Assembly: GCA_914767715.1 (NCBI GenBank)
Contig: OU612065.1
Location: forward strand, 15,564,001 to 15,624,000
Reading direction: 5' to 3'
Origin: Membranipora membranacea
Taxonomy: Eukaryota; Bryozoa; Gymnolaemata; Cheilostomatida; Membraniporidae
DNA: 60,000 nucleotides
Shown here: positions 1 to 10,500 of the stretch, one piece after another
Numbering within the stretch: position 1 is the first letter of the stretch
How the letters are laid out: each line of letters starts with the position of its first letter
Translations under genes and position numbers: made by a program
Notes under the pieces: generated by a model
What the model saw: only the letters and a program-made list of their open reading frames with translations
The model's database searches: none
What the model was told of the DNA's origin: nothing

Positions 1-251
1 GCCTCCAAACACTACAGAACAGGAGAAGAAATCACAGGCTAACCCTTCTGATGAAGATCCTTCAAGAAGAGGAGCAACACAGCTCACTAGCTCTCGCATA
101 TGATGAAGTATCAAACGACAAACAGAACATGACAATGAAAACAAGATCTGCCACCAGAGGCAAACTCAACTCTGTATATGCATCTACAAAAGTCTACTAT
201 GGAAGTTTCCTTCCGAGGACAATCAGGGACACCAAGGGTACCACAAGTTAA
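1..251 (+). CDS. 3' end of an unidentified upstream gene (partial; frame uncertain)
   Basis: This appears to be the last exon of a gene that starts outside the window. Two plus-strand frames are open at the left edge. One runs from position 3 to a TAA at 249-251 and gives about 82 residues, rich in Ser, Thr, Lys and Arg and ending in DTKGTTS. The other ends at a TGA at 101-103 and gives a short hydrophilic, disorder-like tail ending in TQLTSSRI. An AATAAA at 276-281 fits a 3' end just after either stop. I recognise no domain in either frame and cannot choose firmly between them. The longer frame is the coordinate given. The strand is inferred from the polyadenylation signal. Confidence 0.4.
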   Translation, partial: LQTLQNRRRNHRLTLLMKILQEEEQHSSLALAYDEVSNDKQNMTMKTRSATRGKLNSVYASTKVYYGSFLPRTIRDTKGTTS

Positions 252-275
252 ATCCAAAGACAGCGTCTAGCTGGA

Positions 276-281
276 AATAAA
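276..281 (+). terminator. Polyadenylation signal AATAAA of the upstream gene
   Basis: A canonical AATAAA hexamer lies 25 bases after the TAA of the longer terminal frame. It supports a plus-strand transcript ending near position 300. Confidence 0.45.
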
Positions 282-1009
282 GTGATGACTGACAACACTA
301 AACAGCATACAGCTGTAACCCCCGTTAACCATTAAACACACTGTTAGTCATGAGGCACTCCTTTAACTTTTAGTTCCTGAGTGTACGAAGTCTTCAAAGG
401 TATTCAAAGGTACTCATCTATCTTATTAATATTATCTAGTAGCTACTGTACTACTTGCTTGAATGATGAATGAATGAATTCAACTGATATCTCAGACTAG
501 ACTCAAGTCCTTTAGAGATATACACCTGGCATTTCATCCAATAAGTTATATGTATATTTAGCATGATGAGGGATGAAGCAGAAGAGTGGTATTAAAACAA
601 TTAGTAAGTCGTTTGCCCAAGATTATACCAAGGAGTTACATGTACTCCTTGATTATACCCTATTATTATGTCTCAACCTTCTTCTTATGAGCAGGCAATA
701 TATGTGATATCTTGTTTAGCATAAGCAGGAATTGTCAACGTCTGTCTTGTCTAAAATAATGAAAATGTTCATAGGTGTAGCTAAACCAAGATATTTGTCT
801 AGTGAAGCCTTCGAGAGTCCGGCTTTCGTCTGAGCTGATAAAGGCTATAACTGCTACAAGTACTCTGGAATATAAATGATACCCCTGGTTTCCTTGATAC
901 TGATTATGTAATATCAATCCTTTCCATTCAAATCATTCTATTCCATTCTTTAGGATATAAGAAGAGAAAGATACCCCTGCAGAAAACGTCTTCTACGGAA
1001 GCAAGCAGA
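282..1009. other. Intergenic region and MED20 5' leader
   Basis: No coding region is supported here. The segment is AT-rich and must hold the promoter and 5' UTR of MED20, but no clear TATA box or other core element stands out. A pyrimidine-rich stretch ending in TAG near 953 could be a splice acceptor for a leader exon. The minus-strand frame at 735-917 has no recognisable content. Confidence 0.5.
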
Positions 1010-3466
1010 ATGGGAGTGACTTGGTATGCTTCCACAATTCATGTCTCACTGACATCAATTGAGTCATGGCTATGAATGTAACAGTATCGCAATTATTCCA
1101 AGCATCTGTGTCCTGTGTTTAGACTATTATAAACATAATGTGGATTAGTTGATTGTCTTTATTATTAATCTCAGTGTCTACTGAAAGGTATATATAAAGT
1201 ATATGTATAAACTTATAAAAGTGACGCGCATCCTTAAAACATTGGCACTGTAATTAATGTGACATGATGTAAAATGCTATGTAACAATGTAAGAATCTGA
1301 ATCACACTTATTCTGCTACTCTTACTTCCCGGTATCTGAAAAGTTCTTCTGAGAGCAGACAACACGATTTACTCATAGGCCAGCAGTATACCCATTTGAG
1401 AAAAATGACATTGGTGTATAAACTGCATATGAATGCTGTGCTAGATGAAGGTGATAAGATAGGATGGAACTTGCTAACACTATATTTAATTACCATTGTT
1501 TAGGATCGTCAATGTGCCTATGGAGGAGGGAAAGAGCACCCAGCAGATCTTAGAGAGCCTCAATCAGAGAATCCAGGTATTAGGAGGAGTCAAGTCTGGT
1601 ACACACGAGATCGATTGTGATGTCTATCAGTCTTGTGTCCCAATGGGTAAGAAATGCTCTCATCAAGCTTGCAAGAGAACAGTTGGTCTGTAAATTTAAG
1701 TTTTACCTTAGTAAGTGCAGTTTCTCTAAAATTCTTGAGTGATCTTCTGACTGATACTAGATAGGCCACTTAGTACACTGGTACAACTTTGATCCGCTAT
1801 AATGCTGTGCATGATTATAATGCTATCATTGCCGTTGATTTCTATGTAGTCTTATTGGCCTGGGCAGGCTGTCTGGTTGGGTGGGTGGTGAGGGACAGCC
1901 TGGGTGAATCCACATGGTAAGAGAGGACAACTCATAAATGAATTGCAATAGTTGTGAATTTGGAATAAAATAAGAGTTGTCCAATTTTATTCTATGGTCT
2001 ATTGGTCACGAGAGCATGTTGATGTCTGTGTATCAATGTCTATTGATCACGATGCTGAGTTTAGTAAATAAATTGTCTTCACTCCAGTCAGTCTCTACTA
2101 GCTAAGCCTAAGTAAGTAGTAGTTTTACAAACAGTATGACATGTCAAATGGATAGGAAATCACATGGGATAACAAGAAGAATCAAATGTCAAACCAAGGA
2201 CTATTTTTTGATCAAACTAACAAAGATATTTTTTTAATAATTTATGAAAGTTGGCTCTTGACTTGATCGTAAATCCGAATTTATGAAAATAGACAGGTCT
2301 GTGTCGTGGCCTTGAAGAGGTCACGACGGATTCACCCAGGCTGTCCCCCCTTCCCCACCCCCGACACGACAGCCTGCCCAGACTATAGTCATATTCTGAT
2401 GCATATTTTTTTACTGAGTCCTTGTAAATTTATAACTCTATTAGCTATAGTATTCACCACATAAAGTTTATTTTTCTAAAACTTTCTTTTCTAGTTTCGC
2501 TATGATGCTGTGTTATGATTAAAATCATAGCATAGACGGTGATTTCAGTGTAGTCTTATTCTGCTGCGTAACATAATTATGGAGTGACTGTAAATCGATT
2601 ACTCTTTCAACTACCATACTCAGATGTGTTATTTTTGTCAAACTTTCTTCTCTTTTTCAGCCCCACACATTTCCTGCTTTTTGATGCACAATAGTGAATA
2701 CCCTGTTACATCCTTCTCGATAATAGAGCCAAACATCTGTGTCACATCAGATAATATCTTCGATCTGATGCTTCTAAAACTCAAGCAGCTATATGAGAGT
2801 CGAAAAAACCTCAAAGTAGAGTGCAAAGGCACCAGATTTGAGTTACAGGACTTTGTCATTAAAACTGGAGTAGCCCTTATGACACAAAACAACAATGTGT
2901 TAGGCATATTAGTAGAGGTAGGTGACAAAATGTCGATGTCAACTATTTGTGCTTTGATCAGATAAGTTTTTACTACGCTTACATTTTTGCATATTTTTTT
3001 ACACAATTTTATTTGGCAGACAATATCATCCTGGGCGGATGTTTCCATAACGTGCCAAAGAAATTACGGAAAAATTTGGGGCGTTGAATACAGGAGTAGC
3101 TTCACAAAATAATTTTCATGATTTTAGGGAGCATTTTATAAAACACAATAAGACCTGTCATTTGAATTGTTACATGCGTGTGCTTATTTCCACCTTGGGA
3201 AGACGAACACTACCTCGAGCTTTGTAGAAAGGGGACTATTAAAATACATTTTGTTTATATTATAGGTTGAATATCTTCCATCAGTTCAAGCTAAGAACTG
3301 TTATTCACTTATGAAAGAAATGTTACAAGGACTGTTAGGCAGACAGGTGGATATACCAACACATCTCAAACTAAAACCTGAAGATTTATACTCACCTAAT
3401 GACACAATGCAGCAGTACCTAGAGATGTTTAATAACCTTAAAAAATCTCACCTGCCTCATCAATAG
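1010..3466 (+). CDS. MED20: Mediator complex subunit 20 (4 coding exons, 204 aa)
   Basis: MED20 belongs to the head module of the nuclear Mediator complex, which links transcription activators to RNA polymerase II. Coding exons are 1010-1023, 1504-1646, 2661-2917 and 3266-3466, all with GT-AG borders. They join to 615 nt with a TAG stop. The protein opens MGVTWIVNVPMEEGKS, close to the animal MED20 start (MGVT, then a PVAEGKS-like stretch). It also has the family motifs LMHNSEYPVTSF, KGTRFELQDFVIKTG and, near the C-terminus, DTMQQYLEMFNNL. The length matches the family (about 212 aa in human). The start is firm because the 14-nt first coding exon supplies the conserved MGVT, and the Trp codon is split across intron 1. 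Intron 2 carries a foldback repeat. The gene lies upstream of the MAP gene on the same strand. Confidence 0.94.
1797..1856 (+). repeat. Direct repeat, left copy, beside the foldback element
   Basis: About 60 bases starting CGCTATAATGCTGTG and ending GTAGTCTTATT are repeated imperfectly in the same orientation at about 2499-2560, starting CGCTATGATGCTGTG and ending GTGTAGTCTTATT. By eye the identity is roughly three quarters. The two copies bracket the foldback element in MED20 intron 2. Confidence 0.55.
1847..2395. mobile_element. Foldback-type repeat element in MED20 intron 2
   Basis: Two long inverted arms face each other. The left arm (about 1858-1910) begins CCTGGGCAGGCTGTC and ends GGGACAGCCTGGGTGAATCC. 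The right arm (about 2328-2383) is its reverse complement apart from a G-rich centre. Each arm is itself a hairpin, because CAGGCTGTC is followed by GACAGCCTG. The flanks TAGTCTTATT (1847-1856) and TAGTCATATT (2386-2395) look like a 10-base target duplication with one mismatch. The interior has no ORF, so the element would be non-autonomous. A further short hairpin (GTCGTG...CACGAC) sits beside the right arm. The class of the element is unknown to me. Confidence 0.65.
2499..2560 (+). repeat. Direct repeat, right copy
   Basis: This is the partner of the repeat at 1797-1856. It shares the opening CGCTATxATGCTGTG, the ATGATTA stretch and the closing TGTAGTCTTATT. It lies about 100 bases upstream of MED20 exon 3. 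Confidence 0.55.
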
Positions 3467-3941
3467 TAATACTGTCTCTTGTACAAATTTGTAAATTAAC
3501 ATTTTTTTTAGTGTAGTAGCCAATATGTTACATATCACTCTCTCCAATTTCTAATTTCACACTTTCATTTTGTTGAAAAGATCGAGGAGATATTTTTAAT
3601 AAATTGAACATACTTATATACGACTTATATATTGCAACACCAATAACGACGTTCATCGATTTAATCGGTTTTTTTATTCATTGTTTATGACAATATGCCT
3701 GGTGTTCTGTCTTCCTGTGTTATCTGCTATGCTGAAAGAAGTCACATAACTAACTTGTGACACTGGCAACATCATTTTTCGATTTTCGGTGAGTGTTTCT
3801 ATTGAATCACCATAATCTTACAATGTAAATTCTCCATTGAATCTTCCCGTTGTCTAATAAATCCAAAGCCTGTAAATAAATTTGGTTCCAAATACAATTT
3901 ACGTCTGCTAAGTTTCACCTGACAGGTTTTTTTTATAGATC
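3467..3941. other. MED20 3' UTR, short spacer and MAP gene leader
   Basis: An AATAAA at 3598-3603 should end the MED20 transcript near 3620, giving a 3' UTR of about 150 bases. The MAP transcript must start in the remaining 300 bases. A donor-like CG/GTGAGTG at about 3788 and a strong acceptor (T-run then ATAG) ending at 3938, three bases before the MAP ATG, suggest a non-coding first exon and a 150-base leader intron. Confidence 0.5.
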
Positions 3942-6900
3942 ATGACTCATAATATGGCAGATCAGATGTCATTGGACATTAGTACAGCCAAGATCACAGA
4001 CACATCATCTGGAACTGGTTCAGGTTGATATTTATACTTTCAACTCGTGCTGTATAGTCCCCTTCTCGGGAGCTGTTTGGCGGGGGCAAGAGTCTGTGGG
4101 GGGGGGGGGGGCTCAGACTAACTGTATATTATTATGATAGCCATGTTACAATGTACTATTTTAAGTGGTAAGAATACAGTGGATATCAGTCAATCAATAT
4201 GTGAAATGTGCTGGGTTTCAGGAATTGGATTTTAAATTTAGTGTATAATTTTGCCATGCTAGTACTAGGGACATTGAGACATTTATTTATTATGCTGGAT
4301 TTTAGATCACCCTCTAACCACACCGAGTTCAAATATTTCCGATGATGTTGTAACATGTATACCAGCGCACAACAAGTCACTAGCTGATGAACTCCAAGTA
4401 TCTGAGTGTGAGACCCACAATACCTACACTATATCCAGCGGACCTCCAGCTAATGATCATACTTATACATTATATGAAGGAACTGAAACCTATGAAATCA
4501 AAACCAATGAAGTGAAAGCTACTGAATATGAAATCTCCCCTCCTACATCATTTGAGGCAAGAGCTGCCTGTGGGGATGGTGTTGCTACACCATCTTCAAA
4601 GCATCTAGAACAAGAAATTGACGAAGCCTGTAACAAAACTGATATACAATCAACGGAGCAACACACATCAAACATAGTTCAGCGGGATGAAGAGAATAGT
4701 GGCATTCTTGATCAGCAGGAACCACAATGTGACAAAGCCGGTAATGACACCTGTTCAGACTCATCATTAGGCACTGGCTTCATGACAGCCCCAGTTGATG
4801 CATTGGAGACGGCAGGTGATCCATCGGAGATGGAAAACAACTCTGTCTCTGTTGAGTACACCAAATCAGAAAATCCACGGTCACCCGCAAAAACTGTACG
4901 CGTCTCAAGGCTTACAGCTAATGAACAAACCCTGCAAATGGCTCTTATGATGGGTTGTGAAACATCACTCCTACCAAAAACAAAAACACATACCGCTAGA
5001 ATTCAAACTCGATGTAAGAGATTGAAGGAAATTTGCACACAGAGTTTGTACACAGAGACAAATGAAACAGCCATGCTTGCCAGGACAGATGTGAACATGG
5101 CTGTCGCTCAGACTAGCCCACAACTTTATCAAAGTGAGTATTACGTACATGCAATTTATAACGTATGAGGAAAAACTGGTTATAGGATATCTATGTGCTT
5201 CATCAAATCACTTCTGGGCTTCATAATTTAATTTGAAATATTGTTCATCTCATCACCTCATGTGGCCAGGCAGTTTGGGTTTATATCCCAAACAATCTGA
5301 TGTGGCCTGAGCAAAGCTTTGCAATAAGGATGTGGAGTTGTCCTACCACATTGTATGATACAATAACTCGATACTAATAATGCCAGCACCAGCTTCTTTG
5401 GGAACATAAGCTCATATATTTGTGGAATCTCCATTTTTAGGCCATGTCGGTACAGAATTTCCAGAAAGAGGTAAGATAAACTATTCATATAGCAATTCAC
5501 TGAAAATGACCTGATATACTATAATCAATGAGTTACTTAATGCCTCTTAAGCTGTGGGAAGTTACCGTTACAATATAGATATACTGCGCATAGGTAGCCT
5601 TGGCAGGCTAACAATTCAGTATCAAAGTGGTTCGAACACTAATTTAAAATGTTCTAAGTTACCGACAGGCGCTAGATAAACGTCAAATTTATTGATACTC
5701 ACATATTGTTTCTATTTTAGTGCCACTGCAAGTGCAATCTCCTCTACGAAATACCAGGTGTACAGCAAAGCAGTTCACTAAACCCGAGAAGGTCAGTTTA
5801 ACCATTTTTCCTAGTTTAACAGACCTATGTTTTGTCCATTTTATTACACATCAATGGTCATGTTCATTTTAAGCGATAACTAATAATACAGAGGCAACTA
5901 CCTCCAAAGTTATCATCATAATTGGTTCGGATCAACTATGATCAACTCTACTGTGATTGACCCATTAAAGCTGGGAGTCATCCTTCTTACTGAAATTGAC
6001 AATCGAAGTTTCGTTTTAGGCACAATCTTATAAAGCTGCATGGAATGCTAGCCCTAGGGTTGGCTCTTCAAATTATAAAAAGGTATATCAACCGACACGA
6101 AATGCTTCATCACCCACTATGCCAACAGGGAAACTAGACTTTAACAAACAAGCCAAATCAAAGGTCGCGTCAATCACTGATCACAAACCTAACGGGGGCC
6201 AAAACAAAATACCAACCCAGAAACTGGATTTTAGAGACAAGGCCAAATCAAGAGTTGGTTCTCTCGACAATGCACAGCATGTACCTAAAGGAGGAAATGT
6301 AAGGGTAAGCTGTTATGATGAGCAAATCATTTATGCTCAATGAACTCCTCTCCAAATTATTTCATTTGTCCAGCAAGATGTCCAAGATTGTCCAAAAAGA
6401 TGAGCAAACTCAAAGTGTTGCACATAAAGAATCGAATGATTAGTCAAACTCTGACTGTTTTTAACGCTCATCTTTGATTGTGTGATTCATTATCAATCAA
6501 ATTTTGCAGGTATATCAAACAAAGTTGAACTTCAGAGAGATGGCCTCCTCTAAGATTAAATCACTAGATAATATCAACCACAAAGCTGGAGGAGGAGACA
6601 AACAAGTTCTCTTCCAAGTGGTGGCTCGTAGATCTAAGTTATTTAATCCAGCTGTCAATCCATACAGTGCTGATATTCTCTCAACACATCCACAGGTGAG
6701 GCTGTGGTGGCCCTGTGCTACTCTGTAATATTTATATTATTTAGTAATTAGATGTGTATTGAATTTCGCTTCATTAGGGATTTATGTTGAATTTCTGTTG
6801 ACTCAGGGAAGTTTGGTGAGGTTATCACATGCTGTTCTGGTTTTCAGAAAAAAAGAAGAGACAGAAGTGAAAGTTTGGACAGAACTGAATCAAGGACAAC

Positions 6901-7033
6901 TTGTTCAGTGATGATGACAGAGCCTGTCAAACTGACCACACCAAGGCAAACTAGATATAACAGCAGGGTCTCTGTGTTGAAGAATTGCCGACAAGTGCTG
7001 CAGCCATCAATAAACCATAGCGCGGATTTCTGA
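3942..7033 (+). CDS. Tau/MAP2/MAP4-family microtubule-associated protein (6 coding exons, 545 aa)
   Basis: The protein is predicted to bind and stabilise microtubules. Coding exons are 3942-4023, 4306-5133, 5721-5791, 6020-6304, 6510-6695 and 6848-7033, joining to 1638 nt. Residues 1 to about 300 form a low-complexity, acidic, Ser/Thr-rich projection-type region. Residues about 328-357 are basic and Ser/Pro-containing. Three tubulin-binding repeats follow at about 358-388 (KLDFNKQAKSKVAS...HKPNGGQ), 389-420 (KLDFRDKAKSRVGSLDN...HVPKGGN) and 421-452 (KLNFREMASSKIKSLDN...HKAGGGD). They match the tau pattern KLDF...KIGSLDNI.HVPGGG. A basic tail of about 90 residues ends SADF. Repeat 3 is split from repeat 2 by an intron. 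The classical KxGS phosphosite reads KVAS, RVGS and KIKS, so only repeat 2 comes close. The first ATG is used; another in-frame Met follows four codons later. Whether it is closer to tau, MAP2 or MAP4 cannot be told. Confidence 0.92.
4098..4111 (+). repeat. Run of 14 G in MAP intron 1
   Basis: Fourteen consecutive G residues lie in the first coding intron of the MAP gene. The length is likely to vary between individuals, and such a run can form a G-quadruplex. It is also a common place for assembly length errors. Confidence 0.9.
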
Positions 7034-7131
7034 CTGTTGTATGAATTCTCAAAGATACTTTTTTCTTCTAGTTTAATTTCCAGAGTTTCGAAAGATTAAT
7101 TAGTGTACTTATTTCGTTGTATAGTGAAGTG

Positions 7132-7137
7132 AATAAA
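7132..7137 (+). terminator. Polyadenylation signal AATAAA of the MAP gene
   Basis: AATAAA lies 98 bases after the MAP TGA stop. Cleavage is expected at about 7147-7167. Confidence 0.7.
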
Positions 7138-7169
7138 AATATGAGATGAAATAGAAACTAACTTGTATT

Positions 7170-7175
7170 TTTATT
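7170..7175 (-). terminator. Polyadenylation signal AATAAA of RB1CC1 (minus strand)
   Basis: On the minus strand an AATAAA lies about 400 bases after the FIP200 stop. Cleavage is expected at about 7140-7160, where the oppositely directed MAP transcript also ends. Confidence 0.6.
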
Positions 7176-7574
7176 GTCAGAAAGACAAAGCAGCACCACA
7201 TAATATTGATTACATCATAAAATTGTGTTAAGCTCGGCTAAAAATATATTATAAGGAGGTACTGCGCAAAAGCAGGGTGAGTAAAAATAGATCACTCACT
7301 ATAATTGTAACTGGAGATAAAAAGCTATGACTGCAGATTATTCTGCATTGAGTGTAATGAGTAGGGATGTGCGTGGAAACAATGTGAACGTAAATCATAA
7401 TATTATGTTTAGTTTTGAACACTCAAATATCGTAAATAGGTAAAAATAATGTTTAGAGATCTGAAAAATCCTGAATCAAGCGACGAGTGAATGGGTGATC
7501 AGTGTTATGGGTTATCAGTGTAATGGTTAATGGTTATGTGGTAATGGTTATCACAGTATTTATGCAGGTTGTGG

Positions 7575-10500
7575 TCAGATAACTGTCCAAGTTTTGGCTT
7601 TCACCCTGTAGAACTTTGTGTTCACTGGAACTTTGAAGCGATTATTAGGCTGCAAAAAAAGAGAAAAAAATCGATCAATGTTAAGAGATTCTCAGTTACG
7701 TCAAAATGCAGTCATATGATTGAGATTCATACGCCTGTGAGTGAGATGTATTTCGGTCATGAATTTTATTGACGAAATTAGGATGAAGCTGAGAATAAGG
7801 ATTAGAGAAGCTTAATGCCTACAGTTTCCAAGTAAGATCTGAACTAGGTACTAACATTAGCATCACTTACCTTCCTTGCCTGACAATATTCCTTATCAAT
7901 TATCTCAGCAAGAACCCATGGTCTCCTCTTAGTCCCAGGAGCGGTAGTCTGAGCTAAATCTAGATCCTTGAGTGAGTCGGTGTGTACAAAATGTAATGTG
8001 GTACTCAGGCTAAATACTACATAGTGCTCATATCTCTCATCAAAGCAGAGAATTACTTTGTCTCCTTTACCACAACTGGAAAAAAGAAGAAGAATGATAT
8101 ACTGTCACCTTGTACTATGATGTACAGGTCGAACTTAGGAACAACAGTGTATGAAGTATTCAGCTGATCAGCAAACACACCTGTTATCTCCAGAGAAAGG
8201 ATTCATTTCTGGTTGTATAAAAAACCTAATACATTGTCGATGCAAACCCAGGACTTGCATAGTGATGGACTTTGTAGATTTCATATAACAATAAGGAAAT
8301 AAAACTGGTTAACTTTACCTCTTTACTGTAACTTTATCGCTGTGAATGAGTTCCCTGGAGCTGGCACTCATCTCAAAAGCGCTAACCTACAAACAGAAAA
8401 TACGACTAATTAAATCATCGTAGGGTGCGAGGAAATGAGTCAGTTACTATGCAAAGACCAAAATGTACTACGGAGTTTAAATTGGGTAAAAAAATTGGTT
8501 GAAAATTTATTGCCCAAGTGAATGTTGTGGGGCTACCAAGTTCATGCTGCTCACCCTGGCTTGTAGAGTTTTGATCATGTCCTCTTTTTCACCAAGCTGT
8601 TCCTCGAGCCGCTCCGTGTCTCTTGGTGATGCTGGTACAACTGACTCTGTCATTACAGAGGTAGACATAGGAGTTTCTTCCCCTGTTGCAACTACTCTGC
8701 CAGGTAGCTGATGGCTAGATAGAGAATTAAGCTGTCGACGAAGTTCTGCAATGATGGCGTCTTTCTCCTTCTTCACTTGAGAGATTTTCTCATTAAATCG
8801 AACCTGTAACACAATGCACAACAGAAATCATAAATGATTCAGTCAAATAATTGTGCATCCATACCCTATGTGTTTCTATTGGCAAAAACTTCGAGAAATT
8901 CAGCAGTAGAAGAAACAACAAGATTTGACATGTGATTTAAAGAGCCAAATTTAGTCTCCTCTGTTTGTGGTTCCTTAATTCCTGAGTGCAGCGCTACTCT
9001 AATTATAAAATTGAAATCTCTTTCAAATAATTTGTTTATGACATACTTCGTTGACAGCCTGAAGACTCTCTTTCATAGATACAGCTCTGTATTCCAGCTC
9101 TTGTTCATGTCTCAGCTCCACCTGTTCCATCTGATGCTGGAACTGAGCGGTCTGCTCTTCAAGAGAGGACTTTAACTTCTCCTCACATTGCTGAGTCACT
9201 TCTTCGATGACTTTTCGGTTCTCTGTCTCAAATTGATCCCTCAATGCGGTTATCTCTCCTTCCAGATAATCAGAATCAGTATTACTTTCTTGGTCTGAAA
9301 GCGTCTTCTGCATAGCCTGAGAAAATATGCGAAAAAATCAGCTGTGATAGATTACAGGTTTCATCAAATATCAGAGTACACAAGTTTAGGTGATTGACAA
9401 CTGATTGCTAAAACTGTTTCAATCTGCGATTTCAAATATCAAGTAATTCCTGTACCACATCACATCACTGTCGTAGATGAGAGCTGATTCAGTTAATCAA
9501 ACTTTGCCAATGTTTGTCAGGCTTACTATGGGAACAAGAACAACTCATCAAGACTTACCATTAGCTGTTGTTGATGCTCTGCTTCGAGTTGAGACTTCTG
9601 CTGCTCAAGGGCAATGACATTAGACTCCAGATTTTCTAACTTTTCAAAGAGCTGCTTGACTGAGCTTTCATGTGCCTGAGTAAGCTGTGCTACCTGTGAT
9701 TCACTCTGTTCTGCAAGCTGTTGTTTGAGCTTCTCCACAGCTTTGTCATGCTCAACTGATATGGTCTTCAATCTCTGTTGAAGTTCCTCAATGTCAGTCT
9801 TCAGTCCCTCAATTTCAGCATCCTGAGCAGTTACCTCACATTGCTTGCTCTGTAATTGCTCATTTAGATTTTCTTTAAATTGATCCAATTCGAGCTCATG
9901 TTCTAGAGTCAGCTGTTTTCTCAGGCCAGACTTTGCCTGCTCCAACTCTTCCTCATGGTTAGCTTTCATTTCAGCAAACACTGATCTGTTTTTATCAAGC
10001 ATCTCATCTAACTCTCTTTGGTGATCACCCATGAGGTTTTCAACTTTAACACGATGATCGCTCTCGTATTTGTCAAAAGAGGCCTCGTGTTGTCCCTCCA
10101 TTTCTGCTATAGTAGCTTTGTGATGGGCGGACATCTGCTCTGACGCAGACTGGATGGAATCATACTCAGCATGTAACTTGTCCATGTCCTTAACTAGTTG
10201 CTTATTTCTAGCCTCATATTCACCAATGTTTCGTTGCAACTGTTGCGTTTCAGCGTTTTGCGCATTACATTGTTGTGTAAGTTGGATGACCCTTTCATTA
10301 CCAGACTGTTGTACTTGCTCCAGGCATTCATCTATGCCAGCTTGTTGTAGTCTGGGGACTGTGTCTATCATCAACTGCTGGGCCTTTCTAAACTCACCCT
10401 CGAAACATTTCAGGTCTTGCCTCACGCCCTTTCCACTCAACTTGAGGTCCTGAAGCTGAACATCGACAGTTTGTCTCAAAGCTCTGATAACTTGAGTCAA

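Larger units (their letters stand above)
7034..7574. other. Shared convergent 3' UTR region of MAP and RB1CC1
   Basis: No coding sequence lies between the two stops. About 7034-7160 is the MAP 3' UTR. About 7150-7574 is the RB1CC1 3' UTR, read on the minus strand. Both strands are AT-rich. The repeated GGTTAT and GTAATGG-type short words at 7500-7555 are the only local pattern. Confidence 0.6.

Noticed and set aside
2638-3048. Minus-strand ORF of 136 codons over MED20 exon 3.
   Set aside because: It is a shadow of the MED20 exon, which has clear family motifs on the plus strand.
5610-5640. GGTTCGAA near 5629 resembling a tRNA B box.
   Set aside because: The box is incomplete (GGTTCGAACAC) and no A box or cloverleaf fits upstream.
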